Shown here piece after piece: positions 1 through 6,800 of a stretch of DNA of 9,393 bases (positions are counted from its first letter, which is position 1; each line of letters opens with the position of its first letter). The notes beneath the pieces are model-generated. The model was not told the DNA's origin, made no database searches, and worked only from the letters and a program-made list of their open reading frames with translations. The position numbers and the translations under genes are program-made. Origin of the DNA: Candidatus Neoflavobacterium equi (lineage in GTDB: Bacteria; Bacteroidota; Bacteroidia; Flavobacteriales; Flavobacteriaceae); contig JAGHSS010000007.1 in the NCBI GenBank assembly GCA_018065745.1, positions 1 through 9,393 of the forward strand, in the 5' to 3' direction.

Positions 1-30
1 ATTTAATGTACAACAATCAGTTTGACAAAA

Positions 31-64
31 AAACCCAGATTGTCATTTAAGACTTTCCGGGTTT
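31..64. terminator. Possible weak terminator hairpin at left edge
   Basis: AAACCC at 31-36 pairs with GGGTTT at 59-64, and the loop contains a small inner GTC/GAC stem. Read on the minus strand, the hairpin is followed by a run of seven T. Read on the plus strand it is followed by an interrupted T-rich tract (GATTTTT). It could end a plus-strand gene entering from the left or act as a backup terminator for the minus-strand SPFH gene. The stem is short, so this is tentative. Confidence 0.4.
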
Positions 65-129
65 GATTTTTAATAAATTATGTACTTGTATATTAACGCT
101 ATAATGAATGCAGATCTGGTCTAAACAAA

Positions 130-161
130 AAAAAACACGCTTGATATCAAGCGTGTTTTTT
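130..161 (-). terminator. Strong rho-independent terminator of the SPFH gene, probably bidirectional
   Basis: A perfect inverted repeat covers 130-161: A-run, ACACGCTTGAT, then its exact complement and a T-run. The two arms meet with no spare loop bases, so a few central pairs must open to form the loop. On the minus strand the stem is followed by nine T (complement of A127-A135), the classic intrinsic terminator layout, and it begins 4 bp after the stop codon of the SPFH gene (166-168). The symmetric A/T tails mean it could also stop plus-strand transcription. Confidence 0.88.
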
Positions 162-165
162 ATTA

Positions 166-978
166 TTAGTTTACGTTTTTGAACAACGTTGGTGCACTTC
201 CATACAATGGCGTTTTACCATCCCATTTGTCAATGAATTGTTGTTGAATCAACAATGGAGTTAATGTTGCTTGTCTCAATCTGTTGGCTTCTGCCTCTGC
301 TTCTGCTTGAACAATAAGTTTTTTGGCCTGAGCTTCAGAAACGCGCAATTCATTTTCTACTTGTTGTGCTCTTTGAATGGCCGCATTTTTCGCGTCAATC
401 GCATCTGTAATTGACTTTGGATAAGAGATTCCTGAAGTCAATTGCTCCAATGAAAATCCTTCTCCATTTAAAAAGGCCAACATTTTTGTTTGTACTCCCT
501 CTTCAAAACGCTCTCTGTTTGAGATGATCTCATCTGTAAGGAATTTGTTGAATTCTATTCTGTACACATCTTTGATGTGATTGATAATGGTTAGGTTTAA
601 AACTTCATCCAGTGGTTTTCTGTATTTAGAAAATATTTTAGGAGAATTTCCCCCAATCACTCGGATTGACAGCGTTGGATCCACAGTAAATACAGAACCA
701 TCTTTGGCGTTGACTGTGAAAGCCTCATAGTTCACTGTCTGTACATAGGTTGGGAATTCATACACACTTTCAGTCATTGGATTGTACCACACACGTCCAG
801 TAACCAAACTCACGTCTTGTACTCCTTTGTCAGAACCGAATAATTTTACTAAAATCCCTTCATATCCCGCATCAATGCGTTCTGTACAGGACAAGGCTGA
901 AATGAAAACTACGATAAGACCAAAAGCGAGTAAAATAAACGTTTGAATTTTAGGGGTTGAAGAATTTTTGTTTGACAT
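166..978 (-). CDS. Membrane-anchored SPFH/band 7 (prohibitin-like) protein
   Basis: The 270-residue product has a short polar N-terminus and one hydrophobic segment (about residues 12-30) ending in SALSC. Cys31 gives a loose, non-canonical lipobox, so it could be a lipoprotein or simply a signal-anchored protein. An SPFH/band 7 domain follows from about residue 34 (ERIDAGYEGILVKLFG) to about 195. A charged, alanine-rich helix at about 192-236 (AEAEAEANRLRQ) is the typical coiled-coil tail by which prohibitin and flotillin family members oligomerise. Such proteins form large membrane-bound rings or scaffolds, and some regulate membrane proteases such as FtsH; which client applies here cannot be read from the sequence. 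The ATG at 976-978 sits inside the last codons of the upstream small gene (29-bp overlap), which suggests translational coupling. No Shine-Dalgarno motif is seen, as is usual in Bacteroidota. A terminator follows directly. The family call is secure; the specific role is unknown. Confidence 0.9.
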   Translation of the reverse strand: MSNKNSSTPKIQTFILLAFGLIVVFISALSCTERIDAGYEGILVKLFGSDKGVQDVSLVTGRVWYNPMTESVYEFPTYVQTVNYEAFTVNAKDGSVFTVDPTLSIRVIGGNSPKIFSKYRKPLDEVLNLTIINHIKDVYRIEFNKFLTDEIISNRERFEEGVQTKMLAFLNGEGFSLEQLTSGISYPKSITDAIDAKNAAIQRAQQVENELRVSEAQAKKLIVQAEAEAEANRLRQATLTPLLIQQQFIDKWDGKTPLYGSAPTLFKNVN

Positions 979-1144
979 ATAGTATAGTTTTAATTACAAT
1001 TAATATGTAAATACACATTAAAACGACTCCAAATATTACATCCCGATCTGACGGGGCACTAATTAAATGAAAAGAAGTAGTTATGGACCAAAATAATAAG
1101 GCCAAAACCAGAGGCACCAAGGCTAGTAAATAATATTTATTCAT
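950..1144 (-). CDS. Small hypothetical protein with two membrane segments
   Basis: The 64-residue product starts MNKYYLLALVPLVLALL. It has two hydrophobic segments (about residues 4-23 and 36-56), a short polar loop (SAPSDRD) between them, and a basic tail (YVKQKFFNP), so it is probably an inner-membrane hairpin protein. The open frame extends upstream to an ATG at 1256-1258, but I chose the ATG at 1142-1144. The extra 38 residues are Cys/Lys-rich and look like translated leader, and the longer start would lie upstream of the promoter candidate at 1223-1255. The stop (950-952) lies inside the SPFH gene, so the two frames overlap by 29 bp and are very likely co-transcribed. I do not recognise a family. 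A membrane partner of the SPFH protein is an inference from position only. Confidence 0.65.
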   Translation of the reverse strand: MNKYYLLALVPLVLALLFWSITTSFHLISAPSDRDVIFGVVLMCIYILIVIKTILYVKQKFFNP

Positions 1145-1222
1145 AGTCGTTTTGTGATTTGTTAAATATATAAGTTTTTTCACACAAAAACAAATAATAA
1201 CCGACATACTTGATGTTTTACC

Positions 1223-1255
1223 GAAAAATAGTTCGTAAAAAATTAAAATACCAAA
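1223..1255 (-). promoter_or_regulatory. Candidate Bacteroidota-type promoter for the small membrane protein and SPFH operon
   Basis: On the minus strand TTTG (complement of 1252-1255) is followed after 21 nt by TATTTTTC (complement of 1223-1230). This matches the Bacteroidota -7 consensus TAnnTTTG at every fixed position except the last. Transcription would start near 1217 and leave a leader of about 70 nt before the ATG at 1144. The region is AT-rich, so chance matches are possible. Confidence 0.45.
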
Positions 1256-1298
1256 CAATTATGCTGTTTTATAGCAGTCACAAAATGCATTTGCTGAA

Positions 1299-1311
1299 AG
1301 CTTCGCAAGCT
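1299..1311. repeat. Short hairpin in the 1145-1384 intergenic stretch
   Basis: AGCTT, a CGC loop and AAGCT form a compact 5-bp inverted repeat. It has no T-run after it on either strand, so it is not a normal terminator. Apart from this hairpin and the promoter candidate at 1223-1255, I see nothing identifiable between 1145 and 1384. The hairpin may be a peripheral part of the structured element that starts at 1385. Confidence 0.3.
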
Positions 1312-1384
1312 GAGACTGATTGTAGCCTTCAATGGTGAGTGTTATGATTGTATAAAGAAGGTTGTAATGCAAATTGGTGGACAT

Positions 1385-1507
1385 GCGTTAGGGATTGAAG
1401 CGGCATCCTTTTTAAAGAAAAGCTGAGGCAACGAAGCTTTTTTTTAAAAAGATACAGCGCAAAGCCCGCCCTTTCTCTGAGCGGAGCGAAGTTGAAAAGG
1501 AACGCCC
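1385..1507 (+). ncRNA. Structured repeat element, copy 1 (candidate Flavo-1-like RNA)
   Basis: Read on the plus strand it opens with GCGTTAG and closes with GGAACGCCC, and GCGTT (1385-1389) can pair with AACGC (1501-1505) as a closing stem. Next comes a short GGAT/ATCC stem (1392-1395 with 1405-1408). A long hairpin follows in which 1408-1424 pairs with 1435-1451: 17 consecutive pairs including one G-T, around a 10-nt loop. Then come the block AAAAAGATACAGCG and a further weaker hairpin (CCTTT 1470-1474 with AAAGG 1496-1500). The same framework recurs at 9159-9265 on the other strand with different hairpin sequences. From memory the blocks resemble a repeat common in Flavobacterium intergenic regions, possibly the Rfam Flavo-1 motif, but I could not check this. 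The element ends 8 bp from the tamL stop and is antisense to that gene's transcript. It is GC-richer than its surroundings and has no coding potential. Confidence 0.65.
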
Positions 1508-1515
1508 AAAGGACA

Positions 1516-3810
1516 TTAAAAGGGATACCCGATCGCGATGTTTAAAATCAGGTTGTCCTTGCGCCACTGCTTGTCGCCAAAGTCCACCTTGTCATAGGTC
1601 CAGCGTTCGTTTTCTGGGTAATATGGCACCCGGATTGGGAAGGCCAGATCCAGACGCAAAATCAGAATCGAGACGTCAAAACGAAGCCCAAAACCGGCGC
1701 CAACTGCTATTTCTTTGTAGAAATCCTTGGTGAATTCTCCCCCCGGACGGGCGTCATTGGCGTTTAACAACCAAACGTTTCCGGCGTCCAAGAACAAGGC
1801 GCCACTGACAATGCTGAACAATTTGGCGCGGTATTCCACACTGGCTTCCAACTTGATGTCTCCAGATTGTTCTAACAAAAATTTTGATGTCGATTCATTT
1901 GGGTTAAAACTCCCTGGCCCAAGCGTTCTGGTTCTAAAAGCACGGATGCTGTTGGTTCCTCCCACAAAGAATTGCTTGACAAAAGGAACTTCATCAGAAT
2001 TGCCATAAGGATATGCGATCCCCCCAGCAATGCGGGTTGCGAAACTCTGACGGTCGTCGATTTTGTAATAATATCTAAAATCATTGTCAATTTTCGCATA
2101 TTGACTGAATGGAACGCCAAAAATATACTTCTCCTTGTCCTTTTCCTTGTTGGCTCCCATCACCAAACCGGTGATATTGGCTGACAAATCCAGCATCCCT
2201 TTGTAGTAAAAGGTGTGTTTCTTTGTGGTCTTCATGGTGTTGGTGAAGGTGTAGGAATAAATGGGCCCAAAGGTCAGCTGCTTTTTGAGGATTCTAGCGT
2301 CGTATTCATTTTCTTGGGTGCGTTCCAAAAATTGTTCCGTCACGTGACTTGGACTGACATAACTGACGTCCAGCACTTTTAATTCGTGTTCTTTCTCAAT
2401 GGTTTCTTTCCAGCCATAGCCAAAAGAGGCATTGAATGAATTCAACGCATACAGCTGTTTCCTGAATTGGTATTCGTGACTAATGGTCAACTTGGTTTTG
2501 GGAACAAACCAACTGGAAGAGGAAAACTTAAACGGCGCTATAATTCTGGGCCATACCAAGTTGGCTTCTGTACCAAAACGGTACACATCATAGCCCTTAT
2601 TCTTCTTCCCCAACTGAAAATCCAAACCGGTATATGCAGAAAAAGTAAACAATTCTGCTCCCTTAAAGAAATTGCGGTGGCGCCAATTCAGGTTGACCTC
2701 AAAACCGGTATAACTGGCAGAATTTGTTTTTCCTGTGGTCTCAAATCTCAAAGATTTCATGTCTGTTGGCGTCAACATATAGGTCGTCGCCAACACGTGA
2801 TTGGTGGAATCAGTCACGTAAAATTGATTCTTCACAAACTTGAAAACGCCTAAATTCACCAACCGATTCAGGGATAGGTTGTGGTCATTTCTATTGTACA
2901 AATCTCCTTTGTCAAAATATAAGGTACGGTCGTAAATGTGGTTCTTAAATTTTTGCTTAGGATCCACAATTATAAAATTTTTATAAGGAGGAATGGCTAA
3001 AATGTCTTCTTTCTTATATCTGTTCCTGCGCACATTATAATCTGCAAAAACAACAATTTTGTCAATAGTAAAGGGATATCTAGCCAAATCTGGTGTTTCT
3101 TGTTTGACTTTTAGGTTCAGATCTACCAAATTTCTTCCCACAGTTGAATCTGCTTGAATCAGCAAATAGTCTGGATTGAAAAAGTAATAGCCTTTGTTTT
3201 TTAATTCATTGTCAATGCGCACACGCTCTTGTTTAATGGTTTCCAAATTGTATGGATTTCCCATTTTCAACAAACTCCCCGCCTGAGTTTTGGCAATTTC
3301 TCGTGCCAACACAGTTGTATCTGATGGAAAGGTGACCAAGCGAATCAGAAATTGTTGCTTGACATTCACTTGGTAATTCACAGCAGCGGTCTTCTTTTTT
3401 TGAACGGTATCAAAGGTGGTTGACACATTAAAAAAACCGCGATTTTCTGCATAATTATCCAACAGCTCTGCATTGTATTTCAAGTCAAATTGTTCCATTA
3501 AAACAGGAGCCTCTCCCACCTTATTGCGCAGCCAAAATCGGAATCCCTTTTCCTTTTTTGGCTCCCCTGCCAAATGATAAAAGAATAACTTTGGACGCAT
3601 ACCCAAAAATTTCTTGTTGGGTTTTGGACGCAATAAATCGTTTAAATTGGCTTGTAGTCCTTTTCTATTTCCCTTGCTCAATGAATCAGAAAGCACTTGA
3701 ATCTTGGATCCGCTATATAGATATGATCCTTCAGGAACGGCTTTTAAACCACTACATGAAGTAATTGAAGTTGCTAATACAAAAATTATAAAACTTAGAT
3801 ACCTATTCAT
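1516..3810 (-). CDS. tamL: TamL: lipoprotein-type Omp85/BamA-family outer-membrane barrel protein
   Basis: The 764-residue product starts with a lipoprotein signal peptide: hydrophobic residues 5-15, then lipobox I16-T17-S18-C19. After a short linker (GLKAVPEGSYLY) come POTRA-like repeats to about residue 350, then a barrel rich in alternating aromatic beta-strands to the end. The FVGGTNSIRAFRTRTLGPGS segment (about residues 615-634) is the conserved loop-6 region of Omp85 proteins, with IRAF in the place of the usual RGF/RGY. The protein ends in NIAIGYPF, with the terminal Phe typical of barrel proteins recognised by BAM. A lipidated TamA variant paired with TamB is the known Bacteroidota arrangement, called TamL. 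It would sit in the outer membrane and act with TamB in assembly of outer-membrane proteins or related envelope transport. The ATG (3808-3810) lies 16 nt after the tamB stop, so the two genes form one operon. A second BamA homologue is the main alternative, but the lipobox and the tamB neighbour favour TamL. Confidence 0.88.
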   Translation of the reverse strand: MNRYLSFIIFVLATSITSCSGLKAVPEGSYLYSGSKIQVLSDSLSKGNRKGLQANLNDLLRPKPNKKFLGMRPKLFFYHLAGEPKKEKGFRFWLRNKVGEAPVLMEQFDLKYNAELLDNYAENRGFFNVSTTFDTVQKKKTAAVNYQVNVKQQFLIRLVTFPSDTTVLAREIAKTQAGSLLKMGNPYNLETIKQERVRIDNELKNKGYYFFNPDYLLIQADSTVGRNLVDLNLKVKQETPDLARYPFTIDKIVVFADYNVRRNRYKKEDILAIPPYKNFIIVDPKQKFKNHIYDRTLYFDKGDLYNRNDHNLSLNRLVNLGVFKFVKNQFYVTDSTNHVLATTYMLTPTDMKSLRFETTGKTNSASYTGFEVNLNWRHRNFFKGAELFTFSAYTGLDFQLGKKNKGYDVYRFGTEANLVWPRIIAPFKFSSSSWFVPKTKLTISHEYQFRKQLYALNSFNASFGYGWKETIEKEHELKVLDVSYVSPSHVTEQFLERTQENEYDARILKKQLTFGPIYSYTFTNTMKTTKKHTFYYKGMLDLSANITGLVMGANKEKDKEKYIFGVPFSQYAKIDNDFRYYYKIDDRQSFATRIAGGIAYPYGNSDEVPFVKQFFVGGTNSIRAFRTRTLGPGSFNPNESTSKFLLEQSGDIKLEASVEYRAKLFSIVSGALFLDAGNVWLLNANDARPGGEFTKDFYKEIAVGAGFGLRFDVSILILRLDLAFPIRVPYYPENERWTYDKVDFGDKQWRKDNLILNIAIGYPF

Positions 3811-3826
3811 CTATAGTATTTTTGGT

Positions 3827-6800
3827 TTATTTGGATGATTTTCTAACTTTTGAGCCGCGTTTATCGTCAGGATTTTGCACCCCTTCAATATTTTGTGTCG
3901 GGTCTGTTGGATCAGACTGCTCCTGGGTATCCCCTTTTTCTGCTTTCTGTAATTTTTCCAACGCCTCGCGCTCTGTTGCTTCACGCTCCAAACGCTGTCT
4001 GCGCTCTTCCATCTGCGCTGCTCTATAGCGTTGGTTTTTCTTCCTATTCTCAAATATCTGCTTGAACTTATTGTAGCTCATCGTGATCACAAAGCCAACC
4101 CCCGTTTCAACCACCTGACCCTGCATGGTCACCTGATAACGGTTCTTTCTGTAAGCTCTTACCATATATCTGCCGTCTTCTGTCAGCGTGTATTCAGCTG
4201 TCACATCTCCTGCGATATTTGTGGATTGTTCATTTTGGCGGTCTTCCCCTTCAATCCCAAAGCTACTGCCGATGGTGATTTTCAATCGGTCGTCAAATAA
4301 CTTTTTGGAAACCCCCACATTCAAATCAGTTCTGTTTTCCTTCTCCCCACTGCTGTAATCTTCTTGAGATTCCAAATCAAAATTCAACTCCACTCCAGAA
4401 ACTAATTCTGTTGCCAAGTTGTTTAGCTGGTCTGACAAAATCTTGCTCACACTCTGTCTGGCCATACTCTCTGCAGAAACCCCACTGCTGGATGCAAATG
4501 GATTTTCACCAATGAATCTGTTTAGAACCAAAAGGGCAATCACCTGTTTGTTCAACTCTGCTTGATCACCTCTGATCTGAGATAGTTTTTCCTCTGTGGC
4601 ATCAATCACCTCTGTGGAAACATTGTAATTTTCTTCCGGCATCTTGATGTCAAAACTGATGGTCGGTTTGAGTAATTCGCCCTTCATCATCAAATGAGTT
4701 TCAATCGGGATGCGCTGTTTGAATTGATTGCGCTCACTGGAAGCCATCGCTGAAAGTTGGTCATCCAACAAGTCAATTGGCGAGGTATTGCTTTTGTAAA
4801 TCGCGGTAATGTCCACATTTGCCGTGGTCGGTTCCCCAGTCCATGTAATGGTACTTCCCTCTTTTATATTGAATTTCCTCTTGATGAAGTTAAACGACAT
4901 ATCATAAGAAGACCCCTCTTTAGTTTCATAGGTTCCCGTCAGCGATGTTTTTCCAGAAGGATCAATCCCGCCGGTCAAATCTGCCTCACCTTTCAAAGTC
5001 AGGTGGTCCCCATTGACTTTGTCTATGACCAGAGTGATTTTTGCCTCCTTGTTCACACTGATGCGCACATTGATGTTTGCTCCTCTAATCTTGGAGGTTT
5101 TTAAATCTTCTGTCAAAGTCAAGGTTTCATTTAACAGCACATTGTCCTGATCAATAAATTCCACAATTCCCTCGCGGTCCACCAAAGACGGATCCTGCTG
5201 AGGCAATACAAAATTAAAATCAGTCTTTTCATCAACCTTTAACGTCCCATCAACCACAGGCAAATCCAAATCTCCCTTAATGGTTAGATTCACATCTACA
5301 AACATTTTGCCGTAGTAAAAATCATTTTCCTTAACTGTGGAATTCATGATTTGGAAGTTGTTGCCTTTTAACGTCAGGTCAAATCCAAATTCTTTGTAAT
5401 TAGACGTCAACACATCTCCGTCCAAAGTCAACTTGTTCTTATTGATATCAGTAATGGTAAACTTGTCAAAATTGATACCGGTATCTGTAAACGCAATACT
5501 GCTGTTGATGTCTTGAAAAACGGCATTTACCGGAATGACATTAAGTGAAACGTCATTAAATTTAACCGTTCCCTTAACCGATGGAGCATCCAATGTTCCC
5601 CGCACTGCCAGATTTCCAGAAAGATATCCTTGGGTGTCTTTCATAAAACCAGAAGCAAATCCCTGAACACTTTGCATCTGCAATTTGTCGATGAAAGCCC
5701 GCATATTGATGGTCTTTTTCTTTGGGTTATACAAGCCCAAAATTTTAGCCTCATTCCCATTTCCTGTCAAAAATACACGCGCATTATAATTCCCTTCATT
5801 TTTCGTATTCGTGAATTCCACCTTCACATCTCCAATTTTGGACTCCATAACCTCCAAATCTGTGATGTTCAAATCTGCAATAAAAGCAACGGTTTTCTTC
5901 AAGTCGCGCAACTCTGCCGTACCATTAATCGTTCCCTTGGCTAAAAGTGAATCTTTCTTGATGATGTGCGTCAGCGTTTCCAGTTTGAAATTTTCCAAAA
6001 CAACAGACATCGGGGAATTGGGTTTGGTGTTTAGCGATTGTAAAACTATTTTGGTGTTGTCGTTTTGAAGTTGGAACTGATCTGCAAAAATCCCCGCATC
6101 AGAAACTTCAATCTTATTGCCATCAGCCACAGACCAATTGTCATAATTTAAAGTCAATCCGTTTGGATTTAAACGCAGTTGCATCAAATCTTTAATCTGA
6201 GCAAATGTTCCAGCAATCTGATATTGTTGTTTGCCTGAATCGTCCTTAATCCCCAAATTGTACCCAACCTTATTGTCGTTAACACTACCGTCCAAAGACA
6301 TATTTTTGATTTGGTAAGAAGGACTAGACAATTTGGCAACCGTCAGGTTGTAGTTCAAAGTAGAATCCACCGTTTTGACATCAATTCCCACATTTGAAAT
6401 TTGATTCGTGCCGTATTGAAGTTCAGGAATGAGTCCATTTAAGGCAATCATTTTGTTTTCGTGATTGTATTGCATACGCAGTGCCGTCTCTTGGAAAGAC
6501 TTCAAATTTGGCAGCAGCTTGTACAGCAATTTGTCGTTTTTAATTTTTATTGAAGCGTCAAAAAACGGCTGTTCGATTCTTTTTTTATACCGCGCATTCG
6601 CAGTCGGTTTTGCTCCCAGCTGGTAGTACTCAGAAACTGTTTGTTGCATGTATCCCGGCAACTCCAACAGGTGAAATTGTCCCTCAACATCAGCATCCAG
6701 GATTTGTGACCTCAAGGTAATTGCATTTTTTTGATCCGCACTTACAATGTCCAACTTGAGGGAATCCATTGGAAAAACAGACTTCCCGTCCGCAAACGCA

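Noticed and set aside
1145..1258. N-terminal extension of the small membrane protein to the ATG at 1258 (102 aa in total)
   Set aside because: The extra residues are of unusual composition, and the longer start lies upstream of the promoter candidate at 1223-1255. The ATG at 1144 gives a clean two-helix protein.
1408..1451. Long hairpin of copy 1 as the tamL transcription terminator
   Set aside because: Read on the minus strand the stem is followed by GATGCC, not a T-run. It fits better as an internal stem of the repeated element.
1727..3764. Open frames on both strands within tamL (for example 1727-2008, 1872-2120, 2467-2853 and 3558-3764)
   Set aside because: They lie fully inside a long conserved Omp85 gene, have unnatural protein composition and show no recognisable domain, so they are frame shadows.
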